From: Lewinellaceae bacterium
GTDB lineage: Bacteria > Bacteroidota > Bacteroidia > Chitinophagales > Saprospiraceae
NCBI GenBank assembly: GCA_020636075.1
Contig: JACJYO010000009.1
Location: 62,001-126,000, forward strand
Reading direction: 5' to 3'
DNA: 64,000 nucleotides
Below the pieces are notes generated by a model. That model ran no database searches and had not been told where the DNA came from. It saw only the letters and a program-made list of their open reading frames with translations. A program made the translations under genes and the position numbers. Shown here in pieces: positions 34,521-44,846 of this stretch (its first letter is position 1; every line of letters begins with the position of its first letter).

Positions 34521-37052
34521 ATGTCTTTTATTTTAAAAATGGCCTGGCGCGATAGCCGCCGCAATCGCGCCCGCCTGCTCCTTTTTATTTCGGCCATTGT
34601 AGCCGGTATCGCTGCGCTCACAGCGGTGCGTTCGTTCAGTGTCAACCTGACCAACGACATCGACCGCGAAGCCAAAAGCCTGCTCGGCGCCGACCTGCTG
34701 ATCGAGGGTAATCAGCCCCTGCCCGACTCGCTGTTCAACCGGGTTATGTCCACGCCCGGAGCCCAAAGCGCCCGGGTATTCAACCTGCTCAGCATGGCTT
34801 ATTTCCCCAAAACACAGGGGACCCGGCTTACCAACATACGGGCTTCCGATCCCGGCTACCCGTTCTTTGGAACCTGGAAAAGTGCGCCGGAAAAAGCTTA
34901 CCAGAACTACCAACAGGGCGGGGGTAAAAAAGCGCTGGTGGAGCATGGCTTGTTGCTGCAATTCGGGGTGGGCTTGGGCGATTCGATCCAGATTGGCACG
35001 GAACACTTTGAAATTACGGGCGACCTGTTGTCACGGCCGGGTCGTGCGGGCATCGGTTCGGCTATTGCACCGGTGGCCTTTATTCCAATTCAATGGCTCG
35101 ATTCTACGAACCTGGTTCAAAAGGGCAGTCGCGTGTGGTACCAGTATTATTTCAAAATTCCGCAAACCCGCGACCTCGACAGCCTGGTAAGCCACCTCGA
35201 TAAACCCCTCGAAAAGGCCAACATGGACTGGGAAACAGTCGAATCAAACAAACGGCAGATTGGCCGCGCATTTGGCAATTTCAGTACATTTTTGAACCTC
35301 GTTGGATTTGTGGCTTTGTTGCTCGGTTGCATCGGTGTAGCCGGCGCTGTGCATATTTACATTAAAGACAAACTGCCTACGGTGGCCATCCTGCGCTGCC
35401 TGGGCGCCAGTGGCCGCAAAGCATTTTATGTGTACCTCGTGCAGGTGGCCGGCATTGGATTATTTGGCGCTGTTTTGGGGGCTGCGCTGGGTTCGCTGAT
35501 CCAAAAACTACTGCCCTGGGTCGCCAAAGATTTGCTGCCAATTGCCGATGTCAGCACGGACTTTTCGGCTACTTCAGCTCTGCAGGGCGTTCTGCTTGGG
35601 GTGTCGGTGGCGTTGTTGTTTGCCCTGCTGCCGCTGTCGGGTATTTTGAAAACCTCGCCGCTGCGGACCCTGCGGGCATCGTTTGGCGAACAGGAAAGCA
35701 CCAACCGCTGGTTGCGTTGGGGTATTTACGCCCTGATCGCTGCGTCGCTGTTCGGCTTTACCTGGTGGTTGATTCGCAATTTGAAGGAGACCCTGATTTT
35801 CATGGGCGGTATTGCCGGAGCTTTCCTGCTGTTGTTTGGCGTAGCCAAATTACTGATGGTATTGCTGCGCAGGTTTTTCCCAAAAAACTGGTCCTACGTA
35901 TGGCGGCAAGGCATTGCCAATTTATTTCGGCCCGAAAACCAGACGGTGTTGCTGGTTGTCACGATCGGCCTGGGCACCATGCTGCTTTCCACCTTGTTTT
36001 TGATCCAAAACCTGCTGTTGCGACAGGTGGAATTTTCCGGTAGCGGCAACCAGCCGAACATGATCCTGTTCGATATTCAAACCGATCAAAAAGACAGCGT
36101 GGCCGCGATGGTACAGGCCTACGGTATGCCCTTGCTGCAGCAGGTGCCCATCGTAACCACCCGGGTGGAAACTATCGATGGTTTGACCAAGATGCAAGCC
36201 GATGCCGACACTACCGAAGACCGCCGTAACTGGGTGTATGACCGTGAGTTCCGTGTAACCTTCCGCGATACACTGATCGATACCGAAAAAATTGTGGAAG
36301 GCACGTGGACCGGTGTGCACAAGCCCGGCGAGCCGATCAAAATTTCGATTTCGGACAATGTAAAACGCGGCATGCGGGCAAAAATCGGCACCAAAGTGGT
36401 GTTCAACGTGCAAGGTACCCGGCTGGAGACAGAGGTCGGCAGCGTGCGCGAAGTAGATTTTAACCGGGTGCAAACCAACTTTTTGATCGTATTTCCCAAG
36501 GGTGTTCTGGAGGCTGCACCGCAGTTTCATGTGGTCGTTTCGCGGGTCAACAGCGCAGAGCAATCGGCAGCATTTCAGTCGGCCCTGGTGCGCCGTTTCC
36601 CAACGGTATCGGCCATCGATTTGACGCAAATTCTAAAATCGGTCGACGAGGTATTGACCAAGGTTTCCTTTGTGATCCGCTTTATGGCCCTGTTCAGCAT
36701 TTTGACTGGCTTGCTGGTATTGTTGAGCTCGATTTACCAGGGAAAGTTTGCCCGGGTCCGTGAGAGCGTGTTGTTGCGTACATTGGGAGCATCGCGCAAG
36801 GTTATCCTGCGGATTATTGCCTTGGAATACCTGTTATTGGGCGCCCTGGCCTGTTTGGCGGGTGTGGGTTTGTCCGTTGTTGGGGCCTGGGCGTTGGCCT
36901 ATTTTTCGTTTAAAATTCCGTTTGAACCGGATTGGCTGCCGCTTTTGGGGACATTTTTAGTCATTACCGTCATTACCGTCCTTATAGGGCTGGCGAATAG
37001 CCGGGAGGTGGTGCGCAAACCGCCCTTAGAAGTGCTGCGGCAAGAGCTGTAA
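34521..37052 (+). CDS. ABC transporter permease, FtsX/MacB type with two FtsX domains
   Basis: 843 residues. N-terminal span (FLFISAIVAGIAALTAVRSF), then a periplasmic domain, a first FtsX block with three spans at about 255-380 (VGFVALLLGCIGVAGAVHIY, RCLGASGRKAFYVYLVQVAG), a second periplasmic part with two spans near 400-440, and the last FtsX block at about 715-830 (LLRTLGASRKVILRIIALEY). This is the YbbP-like architecture with ten or so spans. The normal partner ATPase (YbbA/LolD-like) is not adjacent, though in many genomes it precedes the permease. Likely moves lipid or lipoprotein-type cargo, inferred from the family only. Confidence 0.92.
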   Translation: MSFILKMAWRDSRRNRARLLLFISAIVAGIAALTAVRSFSVNLTNDIDREAKSLLGADLLIEGNQPLPDSLFNRVMSTPGAQSARVFNLLSMAYFPKTQGTRLTNIRASDPGYPFFGTWKSAPEKAYQNYQQGGGKKALVEHGLLLQFGVGLGDSIQIGTEHFEITGDLLSRPGRAGIGSAIAPVAFIPIQWLDSTNLVQKGSRVWYQYYFKIPQTRDLDSLVSHLDKPLEKANMDWETVESNKRQIGRAFGNFSTFLNLVGFVALLLGCIGVAGAVHIYIKDKLPTVAILRCLGASGRKAFYVYLVQVAGIGLFGAVLGAALGSLIQKLLPWVAKDLLPIADVSTDFSATSALQGVLLGVSVALLFALLPLSGILKTSPLRTLRASFGEQESTNRWLRWGIYALIAASLFGFTWWLIRNLKETLIFMGGIAGAFLLLFGVAKLLMVLLRRFFPKNWSYVWRQGIANLFRPENQTVLLVVTIGLGTMLLSTLFLIQNLLLRQVEFSGSGNQPNMILFDIQTDQKDSVAAMVQAYGMPLLQQVPIVTTRVETIDGLTKMQADADTTEDRRNWVYDREFRVTFRDTLIDTEKIVEGTWTGVHKPGEPIKISISDNVKRGMRAKIGTKVVFNVQGTRLETEVGSVREVDFNRVQTNFLIVFPKGVLEAAPQFHVVVSRVNSAEQSAAFQSALVRRFPTVSAIDLTQILKSVDEVLTKVSFVIRFMALFSILTGLLVLLSSIYQGKFARVRESVLLRTLGASRKVILRIIALEYLLLGALACLAGVGLSVVGAWALAYFSFKIPFEPDWLPLLGTFLVITVITVLIGLANSREVVRKPPLEVLRQEL

Positions 37053-37150
37053 CGCCGACTGTTAGTCGGCGTTTGACAAAATCGACATCACGTTTCGTTT
37101 CCCAGGCCTTAAGGCCTGGGCTGAGAAGGGCTGAGAAGGGCTGAGAAGGC
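37051..37150. repeat. Two hairpins and a 3x 10-bp tandem repeat
   Basis: After the permease stop: a 9-bp stem hairpin (37051-37073, GTCGGCGTT arms), then a perfect 20-base palindrome (37101-37120, CCCAGGCCTT/AAGGCCTGGG), then three head-to-tail copies of CTGAGAAGGG/C (37121-37150). Ends 9 bases before the stop of the nucleotidyltransferase gene. Confidence 0.75.
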
Positions 37151-37158
37151 TGGCAAAC

Positions 37159-38025
37159 CTACAAATTCGCCAACGCCTGCTGCACCGTTTCCTTATCTTC
37201 CGGATAGGTCACTCCATACCACTGGCTGCTGCTGTTCAACACCCGCACCCGCACTTTACCGGCTTTCAGCAAATTATTCACTACGGTTGGAATGTAAAAT
37301 TCTGCGCGGGGTTTGTCGAGGTTAGCCTGGACAAAAGCGCGGAACTGCGCGTCGAGTTCCTTAAAAATAGTCGGGTGAAAGCCCCAAAAATTCATGGAAA
37401 CCGGTGTGTTGGCAGCGAGCGGAAATTTTGCGCCCGTTTCGTCGGTGTGGAAAATGCCCCCGGGGAAACGTTCAATTTTCGTGTGCTCGGTGACGTCGGT
37501 CAAAAATCCGTCGAGCCCAACGGTGCAAACTCCACGCGATACGGCGCCATTTTCCGATAGCGTGTTGCTGAGTTGATACGCCACCATGCCGTACTGGTCG
37601 GGCGCACAATCGGTGCGCAGAAAATCGCCGATCACCTGGAAGGCTTCAGCGCCGTAAAAATCATCGGCGTTGATCGCTACGAAGGGTTCATGGATACAGT
37701 CGCGGGCCACAAGGATGGCATGGCCGGTGCCCCAAGGTTTTTCACGGACGGGTACTTGAGGTAACCAGTCGAGGGTGCTGTCCATTTCCTGGAAGGCATA
37801 TTCAACGGCGATGTGTTGTTCGATTTTACGGCCCAGGCGCTCTCGGAATTCTGATTCAATATCTTTTCGAATAACAAATACGACTTTGCCAAATCCGGCT
37901 TTTATAGCGTCGTTTACAGAAAATTCGAGAATGGCTTCGCCGCGTGGGCCCATGCCATCGACTTGTTTGAGTCCGCCATAGCGGGAACCGATGCCGGCGG
38001 CGAGGATTAAAAGTGTAGGTTGCAT
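37159..38025 (-). CDS. Sugar nucleotidyltransferase family protein
   Basis: 288 residues from the ATG at 38023-38025 (MQPTLLILAAGIGSRYGGLK); a longer in-frame extension is open but the nucleotide-binding motif begins at the chosen start. The LAAGIGSRYGGLKQ loop is the Gly-rich binding motif of the GT-A nucleotidyltransferase fold, with the metal-binding NADDFYG at about residue 107. Family members make NDP-sugars (NTP + sugar-1-P) or activate sugar phosphates; the exact sugar cannot be read. Divergent from the FHS-family sugar transporter at 38168. Confidence 0.88.
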   Translation of the reverse strand: MQPTLLILAAGIGSRYGGLKQVDGMGPRGEAILEFSVNDAIKAGFGKVVFVIRKDIESEFRERLGRKIEQHIAVEYAFQEMDSTLDWLPQVPVREKPWGTGHAILVARDCIHEPFVAINADDFYGAEAFQVIGDFLRTDCAPDQYGMVAYQLSNTLSENGAVSRGVCTVGLDGFLTDVTEHTKIERFPGGIFHTDETGAKFPLAANTPVSMNFWGFHPTIFKELDAQFRAFVQANLDKPRAEFYIPTVVNNLLKAGKVRVRVLNSSSQWYGVTYPEDKETVQQALANL

Positions 38026-38167
38026 TGTACTGCTGGTTTGTGTTCTGGAAAAGAAAATTGGTGGCTTCGCGGGGTTTTTTACATTTGCTGGGGCTCCTGT
38101 TCTAATTTGAGCGCAAAAGTCCGAAACGAAACCCACTTTCACAGCACCCTAACCCAATCTTTGTCCT

Positions 38168-39445
38168 ATGAGCGACACCACTACCCGCCCTGCCGGCTAT
38201 CGTTACCAGCTGACCATTATCGGTATATTGTTTTTTATTTTCGGATTTGTCACCTGGCTAAATGGTACCCTGATCCCGTTTCTGAAACTGGCTTGCGGTC
38301 TGGAATATGACTGGCAGGCGTTGCTGGTGACCTTCGCGTTTTACATCAGTTATTTTTTTCTGGCCATCCCGTCTTCCCAGATCCTGAAACGCACCGGATT
38401 CAAAGACGGGATGGCGCTTGGCCTGGTAGTTATGGCTGTAGGCTGTCTGGTGTTTATTCCGGCGGCTAATGCACGGGCTTACCCCTTGTTTCTGACGGGT
38501 TTGTTTGTGCAGGGCATGGGTCTTGCGCTTTTGCAAACAGCCTCAAATCCTTATATCAGCATTCTGGGACCGATCGAAAGTGCTGCCCAACGCATCAGCA
38601 TCATGGGCATTTGCAATAAAGTGGCAGGCATATTGAGCCCGCTCGTACTCAGTACGATTGTGTTGAAAAATGCCAGCGCCATTGAAGCACAGATAAAAGA
38701 GGCGACGGATTTTGCTGTGAAAACAGATTTGCTGAACGAACTGGCTGGCCGTGTGGTGATGCCTTATCTGGTGATGGCCATTGCGCTTATTGGTTTGGCA
38801 ATGATGATCCGGCGCTCAGCGCTCCCGGAAATCGATACGGCTGGAGAGGAAGCGCAAGGCGATGCCAGCTTGTCGGCGGGCCGAACCAGTATCTGGCAAT
38901 TTCCGCACCTTCTGATGGGCGCCCTGGCAATTTTCTTTTACGTGGGTGCCGAGGTAATGGCCGGGGATGGTATCACCATTTACAGCCGTTCCCTGGGCTT
39001 CGAGCTGGATCAGACAAAATACTTCACGTCGTTTACCCTGGGCGCTATGCTGGTGGGTTATGTGCTCAGTATCATTTTGATCCCCAAATTTATTTCCCAG
39101 CAAAATTTCCTGCGCTATTCAGCCATACTCGGCCTGCTGCTCACGGCGCTTACCTTCCTGACGTCGGGCTCTACTGCTGTGCTTTGCATTGCCTTGCTCG
39201 GCTTGGCCAATGCTGTTATGTGGCCGGCCATTTTCCCCTTGGCCATCAATGGTTTGGGGCGATTCACCCAGATAGGTTCGGCCTTGCTGATCATGGGGAT
39301 TGCCGGGGGCGCTTTGTTACCGCAATTGTATGGATACCTCGCTGAGCTGGACTCCGTGGGCCATCAACTGGCCTTTCTGATCACCATGTTACCTTGCTAT
39401 TTATATATCCTGTATTATTCTATAGGAGGATATAAGGCGCGCTGA
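38168..39445 (+). CDS. FHS-family sugar:proton symporter (FucP/GluP type)
   Basis: 425 residues, 12 spans. FGFVTWLNGTLIPFLKLACG is the N-terminal signature of the fucose/glucose-galactose MFS branch, followed by the inter-span GLFVQGMGLALLQTASNPYI. Members import monosaccharides with protons. A divergent neighbour is the nucleotidyltransferase, so the pair may act on an imported sugar; that is inference. Ends 1 base before the convergent DUF4286 gene. Confidence 0.94.
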   Translation: MSDTTTRPAGYRYQLTIIGILFFIFGFVTWLNGTLIPFLKLACGLEYDWQALLVTFAFYISYFFLAIPSSQILKRTGFKDGMALGLVVMAVGCLVFIPAANARAYPLFLTGLFVQGMGLALLQTASNPYISILGPIESAAQRISIMGICNKVAGILSPLVLSTIVLKNASAIEAQIKEATDFAVKTDLLNELAGRVVMPYLVMAIALIGLAMMIRRSALPEIDTAGEEAQGDASLSAGRTSIWQFPHLLMGALAIFFYVGAEVMAGDGITIYSRSLGFELDQTKYFTSFTLGAMLVGYVLSIILIPKFISQQNFLRYSAILGLLLTALTFLTSGSTAVLCIALLGLANAVMWPAIFPLAINGLGRFTQIGSALLIMGIAGGALLPQLYGYLAELDSVGHQLAFLITMLPCYLYILYYSIGGYKAR

Positions 39446-39760
39446 TCATTCATTGGTATCTACAAGCTCCATCACAGTCCTGAATGCCGTAAATTTTCCG
39501 GCAAAACGCTGCTGGTGCTGGCGTTGAAGCTCGGGCGCAAACTCCTCCATGTAGCGTTCGAGATGCAATTTGTCCTTCACCAGGTATTGCATGGTATAAA
39601 TTTCGGCGTCGGTGTGTTCGTGGTAGAGTAGTTTGCTAATACGGTAAGAGCGAAACATACCGGTTGCCATCACATCCGGAATGTGGGTTTCGCGCATCCA
39701 TTTTAACCAGTTGAGGTGCACGTTGAGGTCGACGGTGATCGTAACGTTATAAAGCAGCAT
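39446..39760 (-). CDS. DUF4286 family protein
   Basis: 104 residues. MLLYNVTITVDLNVHLNWLK with the WMRETHIPDVMATGMF block identifies the DUF4286 family, a ferredoxin-like-fold cytoplasmic protein conserved across Bacteroidota, often near translation or central genes. Its role is unknown. Stop codon is directly beside the stop of the sugar transporter (convergent, 0 bases between). Confidence 0.9.
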   Translation of the reverse strand: MLLYNVTITVDLNVHLNWLKWMRETHIPDVMATGMFRSYRISKLLYHEHTDAEIYTMQYLVKDKLHLERYMEEFAPELQRQHQQRFAGKFTAFRTVMELVDTNE

Positions 39761-39970
39761 AAGTGTCGTGAAAATGCTCTAAGAAATGGCTTGCAAGATA
39801 ACCTGGAATACGGTTTTGAAGTTTATTGTAAAAAACATGCGCCTGTTTGTTGCGCGCATCCTGCCGGGCGCATCGGCACCCGGCATTCGTAGGCCGGACA
39901 CCGGGTTTCCGGAAAATAGTTTTAACTTGTAATCCGTTTACTAGGTACCAAACAAAATACACATCTGCAT

Positions 39971-42718
39971 ATGAATAACAGGCTACGCATCCTGCTGTTA
40001 CTCACCCTGGCGTTATCTCCCCTGGCGCTTTTTGCCACCCACAACCGTGCCGGTGAAATCCATGTGGAACAGATCGGCCCGCTTACCGTTCGGGCCACAA
40101 TTATTACCTGGACGCGTACGCTCAGTTTCAGCGCGGACCGCGACACGCTTACGATCGATTGGGGCGACGGGAAGCGCGAACAGGTTGTGCGCAGCAATGG
40201 CAATGGCAATGGTGTTCCACTCAGCGACCAGGTGAAATACAATACCTACATCGCTACCCACACCTATGCCGGGCCGGCCTGGTATAAAATTTCGATGACA
40301 GACCCCAACCGCACCGTCGGAATCATCAATGTGAATCCGCCCCAATCTGAAAATGTGCCGTTTTATATTGAAACAATTTACAAGTTTTTAGATCCGCAGT
40401 TCGACGGAACAAATACCACACCTTTCCTGCTTCAGCCGCCAATTGACAATGCCTGCGTGGGCCAACCGTTCAAACACAATCCGAATGCTTTCGACCCCGA
40501 TCTGGATAGTATTTCCTATAAACTGATTACGCCATTACAGGCTATGGGTGCCGTAGTGCCGAACTACAGTTTCCCGAATGAAATTAGTCCCGGACCCAAT
40601 AATACCCTGTTTCTAAACGAACGAACAGGCGATATTTTATGGCAATCACCACAAATCGCGGGAGAGTATAACCTGGCGTTTATCGTCATCTCCTGGCGAA
40701 AAGGTGTCCCGATTGATACGACCATTCGCGACATGCAGATTTTTGTGGAAAACTGCCAGAACCGCCCTCCCGTTGTTTCCTCCCTGAACGACCTGTGTGT
40801 GATTGCCGGGAATACGCTTGAATTTGAAGTGACGGCAACCGATCCGGATTCCGGCAACCTGGTTTTGCTGACGGCCACCGGCGGGCCAATCAGTAACCCG
40901 TACAGCCCGGCCACTTTCGTGGCGCCCACCGACTACCAAGTGCCTCCCGTATCGGGTACGTTTCGCTGGCAGACCGCTTGCGAACACGTCTCCAATCAGC
41001 CCTATACGGTCGTATTTAAAGCGGTGGATACGCTCAACAAGAACACGCCCAAACTGGCTGACCTGAAAACAGTGAACATCAAAGTCGTGGGGCCGCCTCC
41101 TGAAGATGTGCAAGCGGTAGCCTCCTTTGGTCAAGTGGAGATTACCTGGGAAAAGCCCTACGTCTGTGAGGATGCCGATCAGGACTATTTTTACGGGTTT
41201 TCCGTTTGGCGACGCCTGGGTACCAACCCTTTCCTGATCGATACCTGCACGCCGGGTTTGAAAGGGAAAGGGTATACAGAATTGATTTTTGTCACCCGGC
41301 AGGAACAAAACGGGCGCTATTATTTTAAAGACACCAATGTAGAGCGTGGCCGAACGTATTGTTACCGTATTCTGGCCAAATATGCCCGAACGTCTGCCGG
41401 CGGCTATCCGTACAACCTGGTGGAAAGCCTGCCTTCGGAAGAAGCCTGTGCGCAACTGCCCCGGGAACTGCCGCTGATTACCAACGTGTCCGTTCGGGAA
41501 ACCGATGGCGCCAACGGCCAAATGGATGTTTGTTGGTCAAAACCAGTGGCAAAAGACCTGGACACTCTGATCAATCACGGGCCGTATCGGTACCGGTTGT
41601 TGCGCGCACCGGGTTTGAGCGGAGGAACTATGCAACCCGTTCCGGGCGCTACGTTTACGGTGGATAATTTCTGGCAAGCGAACGACACCTGTTTTACCGA
41701 CCAAAACCTGAATACCACCGGACAACCCTACCACTACAAAGTGGAATTTTATACCCGGGGCAATTTTACGACGCCACTCGGGTCCACGAACGATGCTTCT
41801 TCTGTTTTTCTAACCGTTAATTCGACCGACAACACAAACTTGCTTTCCTGGGAAGCGACGGTACCCTGGACAAACACGGGGTACACCATATTTCGTCTGA
41901 ACGACAACACCGGGCTATTCGATTCCATTGGCTTTACCACAGAACCGATGTACGATGATCGCGGGCTTGAAAACGGCAAGGAATACTGCTACTACGTGCG
42001 GAGCACCGGTACCTATAGCGTAAACGGGGTGATCGACCCGATTCTGAATAATTCGCAAAAAGCTTGTGGCATACCGCTCGACACTGTGCCGCCCTGTGTG
42101 CCGATGCTCACGGTGACCAACATTTGCAACGGCGGCAGCGGCGCCCAGCCTGACCCACCTTATGAAAATACCCTTAGCTGGACCAATCCAAATACCGCCT
42201 GCCCCGGCACCGACGATGCCGTGAAGTACCACCTGTGGTATGCGGATACGGAGGGCGAGCCGCTGGCATTGTTCCAAGTGATCGACGGCGCGGAAAATAC
42301 ATCGTTCGTTCATGTGATTGAAGAAGGGCTGGCCGGTTGTTACGCCGTTTCGGCAGTGGATTCAACGGGCAATGAAAGCCCCATGAGTGTGCCCGAATGT
42401 GTGGACAATTGCCCGAATTATACCTTGCCCAATGCATTCACGCCCAATGGCGACGGTTTTAATGACTTATTTACACCATTTCCGGATTGGCGGTTTGTCG
42501 AACGCATCGACATGCAGATCTTTAACCGTTGGGGTAATGTTGTTTTTGAAGCCACCGATCCGGAGATAAACTGGAACGGCCGGAATATCTCAGGCAACGA
42601 AGTTTCCGAAGGCACCTACTTCTATGTGTGCAAGGTGTACGAGCGTCGGGTAGACGGCGTGGTGCTGCGGCCCGATGTGCTGAGTGGCTATATTGAATTG
42701 GTGCGGGGCGGCAAGTAA
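39971..42718 (+). CDS. Gliding-motility-type (T9SS type B) C-terminal domain protein with FN3-like repeats
   Basis: 915 residues. Signal peptide to about FATHNRAGE (residue 22). Two N-terminal beta-sandwich parts include a PKD-like DNACVGQPFKHNPNAFDPDL block (about 157-176), then fibronectin-type-III-like modules (about 375-800, with repeated YCYRILA / YCYYVRS-type strands). The end, ANAFTPNGDGFNDLFTP-like (YTLPNAFTPNGDGFNDLF) to IELVRGGK, is the type B/gliding C-terminal domain, which signals T9SS export and surface retention. Predicted adhesin or cell-surface filament component; ligand unknown. Confidence 0.9.
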   Translation: MNNRLRILLLLTLALSPLALFATHNRAGEIHVEQIGPLTVRATIITWTRTLSFSADRDTLTIDWGDGKREQVVRSNGNGNGVPLSDQVKYNTYIATHTYAGPAWYKISMTDPNRTVGIINVNPPQSENVPFYIETIYKFLDPQFDGTNTTPFLLQPPIDNACVGQPFKHNPNAFDPDLDSISYKLITPLQAMGAVVPNYSFPNEISPGPNNTLFLNERTGDILWQSPQIAGEYNLAFIVISWRKGVPIDTTIRDMQIFVENCQNRPPVVSSLNDLCVIAGNTLEFEVTATDPDSGNLVLLTATGGPISNPYSPATFVAPTDYQVPPVSGTFRWQTACEHVSNQPYTVVFKAVDTLNKNTPKLADLKTVNIKVVGPPPEDVQAVASFGQVEITWEKPYVCEDADQDYFYGFSVWRRLGTNPFLIDTCTPGLKGKGYTELIFVTRQEQNGRYYFKDTNVERGRTYCYRILAKYARTSAGGYPYNLVESLPSEEACAQLPRELPLITNVSVRETDGANGQMDVCWSKPVAKDLDTLINHGPYRYRLLRAPGLSGGTMQPVPGATFTVDNFWQANDTCFTDQNLNTTGQPYHYKVEFYTRGNFTTPLGSTNDASSVFLTVNSTDNTNLLSWEATVPWTNTGYTIFRLNDNTGLFDSIGFTTEPMYDDRGLENGKEYCYYVRSTGTYSVNGVIDPILNNSQKACGIPLDTVPPCVPMLTVTNICNGGSGAQPDPPYENTLSWTNPNTACPGTDDAVKYHLWYADTEGEPLALFQVIDGAENTSFVHVIEEGLAGCYAVSAVDSTGNESPMSVPECVDNCPNYTLPNAFTPNGDGFNDLFTPFPDWRFVERIDMQIFNRWGNVVFEATDPEINWNGRNISGNEVSEGTYFYVCKVYERRVDGVVLRPDVLSGYIELVRGGK

Positions 42719-42739
42719 GGGCGCCGCCTGTTGTTGAAC

Positions 42740-42780
42740 AAATCCGTCTTGAGGCCAAGTGCCTCAGGACGGATTTTCTT
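42740..42780. terminator. Two-way terminator between convergent genes
   Basis: Arms at 42740-42755 and 42761-42776 pair with one bulge (AAATCCGTC/GACGGATTT), loop CAAGT, T-rich run to the right and A-rich to the left. It lies between the 915-residue protein and meaB, and overlaps the meaB 3' end. Confidence 0.7.
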
Positions 42781-43804
42781 TAAAATACGCATGCAACATG
42801 GCCTCTGCCGCTGCAAACGGCGACACGCGTCCGGCCAATATTTCAGGTTCGAGGGCGGCCAGTTGCGCACGTACGGCCGGGTTGCCAAAAAATGCCGCTT
42901 TGATTCCGGCATCGATGGCTTCCTCCAGCCAGTATTTTGCCTGTTGGCGGCGGTTTTTTTCAAAAAAATTATTTTTCATCAGTTGGCTCCTGCAAGTTGC
43001 AATGGCATCCCAAATTTCGGCAATCCCGGTACCTTCCTGCGCACTGCAACGGAGTACCACGGGCGCCCAGCCGCTGGCTTTCGGCGGCAAGAGGTGAGTA
43101 GCATTCAGGTAGTGGGCCCGAGCCTGGTTGGCGAGTTTGACCCGGTCGCCATCCGCTTTGTTTACGGCCAGAATATCGGCCATTTCTACAATCCCGCGCT
43201 TGATGCCCTGCAATTCATCGCCGGCGCCGGGCAGGAGCAGGAGCAGAAAAATATCCGTCATGCGGTGTACCGCTGTTTCAGATTGACCCACGCCCACGGT
43301 TTCGATAAGCACGGTATTGTAGCCGGCAGCTTCTACCAGCAAAATGGTTTCGCGGGTTTTTCGGGCCACACCGCCCAGGGAAGTGCCTGCTGCCGAAGGG
43401 CGTATGAACGCATGCTCAGATGCCGACAAGCGCTCCATGCGGGTTTTGTCGCCGAGTATGCTGCCTTTGCTCACCGCACTGGAGGGATCAATGGCGAGTA
43501 CGGCCACTTTTTCCCCCTGTTCGACCAGGTACATGCCTAATGCCTCGATGAATGTGCTCTTCCCTGCGCCCGGTGCGCCGGTGATGGCAATCCGGATGGA
43601 GGCTTGTGAAGTATGACCCGAATCCTGTGATGCTTCGGCGGAACCTTGCCGCTGATCCAGCAATTGCTGGATCACTGTTTGCGCCAGGGCTTGGTGCTCC
43701 GGGCGGGTACTTTCCACCAGCGTGATCGCCTGCCCGAGTACGACACGGTTTCCGGCAAGGATGCCTTGCACGTATTCTTCTGCGGATCGCTGGATTTTTG
43801 ACAT
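42764..43804 (-). CDS. meaB: Methylmalonyl-CoA mutase-associated G-protein chaperone
   Basis: 346 residues from the ATG at 43802-43804; the frame is open upstream but the conserved part begins near this start. MeaB protects and reactivates B12-dependent methylmalonyl-CoA mutase, with GTP hydrolysis. Visible: Walker A GAPGAGKSTFIEALG near residue 70, LAIDPSSAVSKGSILGDKTR with switch residues near residue 103, and the base-recognition NKADGDR near residue 200. The mutase genes are not in the window. Presence implies propionate/methylmalonyl metabolism. Confidence 0.95.
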   Translation of the reverse strand: MSKIQRSAEEYVQGILAGNRVVLGQAITLVESTRPEHQALAQTVIQQLLDQRQGSAEASQDSGHTSQASIRIAITGAPGAGKSTFIEALGMYLVEQGEKVAVLAIDPSSAVSKGSILGDKTRMERLSASEHAFIRPSAAGTSLGGVARKTRETILLVEAAGYNTVLIETVGVGQSETAVHRMTDIFLLLLLPGAGDELQGIKRGIVEMADILAVNKADGDRVKLANQARAHYLNATHLLPPKASGWAPVVLRCSAQEGTGIAEIWDAIATCRSQLMKNNFFEKNRRQQAKYWLEEAIDAGIKAAFFGNPAVRAQLAALEPEILAGRVSPFAAAEAMLHAYFKENPS

Positions 43805-44140
43805 AGAGGCAGGCTTTGCGACAAATGTGCGAAGGATTGTAAAAAACACCAAGTTTTGTGGGGAAGGGCTGCCTCGGGCCGTGTATATGCCGCTTTGGCG
43901 CCGAGCAGAATCCGTGTAAATCGGGTGTTTTCGCAATATGATTTTGTTAAGAAAACAGCATCCGGGGTTTTAACTTTTTGTTTATGGCGCTGAAAAACAG
44001 ATTGTTAGGTGTTAACTGGATTAACAGCTTTCCGGGAAGGGTTAAACCTGATTTAATCTCGAATACACCACTGGCAATGCGCAGGCGAAGCGTCTAATAT
44101 TGCGTGAAAATACTTCTCTAACCACTAAAAACAGTATGCT

Positions 44141-44827
44141 ATGAAACATCGCCTGTCTGTTCTCCTCTGTATCATGTTGTTGGTAAGTTGTCGTACCGTG
44201 AAGATTTCGGATTTTCATACCAACGCCCCCACACCCGAACCCCTGCCGCGCCTCGCGCTGGAGGTACACACGGAAAGTTTTGCCTTGTTGTTTGGAAAGG
44301 AACTCGCCGAACGTATCCTGGTGCAAAACGCGCTTGACCCGGGAAGTTACATTCCCAACCCCATCGGCGTTTTGGCACAGGTCGGCCAACCGGTGCACGA
44401 TGTTTTTGTCATGTTGGGCAATGAACTGACGGACAACCTCGTCCAATCGAACGGCGAACAAAAAGGCAAGGCCCGCTTTAAGCTCATTTATTACAACCGC
44501 TACAATTCCGGTTGGGGCTACACCATCCCGTCGATCCTTACTTTGGGCGCTGTTAACGTACTAGCCCTGCCGGCCGGCGTAACCCGTGCGGAAGTGGAGC
44601 TGCAAATGGAAATTACCGACAATGCCGGAAATGTGCTTTCGCGGTATCGCGCACCCGGCTCGGGCAAAGCCAAGGTGGCCATGTATCACGGCTACAGCGG
44701 ATTTGGCGCCATGCGAAAAGCAAATCTGCTGGCTCTGCAAGCGGCCATGCAGCGCATAAAACTGCAAATGGCAGCCGATTTGCCGCAATTGCAAAACAAA
44801 CTTGCCGCAGTTGCTCCGGTGGAGTAA
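44141..44827 (+). CDS. Unknown lipoprotein
   Basis: 228 residues. Lipobox LLVSC (Cys at about residue 17) gives a lipid-anchored protein. The mature part contains EVHTESFALLFGKELAERIL and a conserved-looking hydrophobic segment YTIPSILTLGAVNVLALPAG (about 136-155) that may be a buried strand pair or a short membrane-associated loop. No family recognised. It is followed by the 44847-44990 repeat cluster. Confidence 0.7.
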   Translation: MKHRLSVLLCIMLLVSCRTVKISDFHTNAPTPEPLPRLALEVHTESFALLFGKELAERILVQNALDPGSYIPNPIGVLAQVGQPVHDVFVMLGNELTDNLVQSNGEQKGKARFKLIYYNRYNSGWGYTIPSILTLGAVNVLALPAGVTRAEVELQMEITDNAGNVLSRYRAPGSGKAKVAMYHGYSGFGAMRKANLLALQAAMQRIKLQMAADLPQLQNKLAAVAPVE

Positions 44828-44846
44828 TGTACTGTCGGGCTTTTCA

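Noticed and set aside
37121..37150. Three 10-bp tandem repeats as a CRISPR or VNTR
   Set aside because: Too few, with no spacers; they look like replication slippage beside a palindrome.
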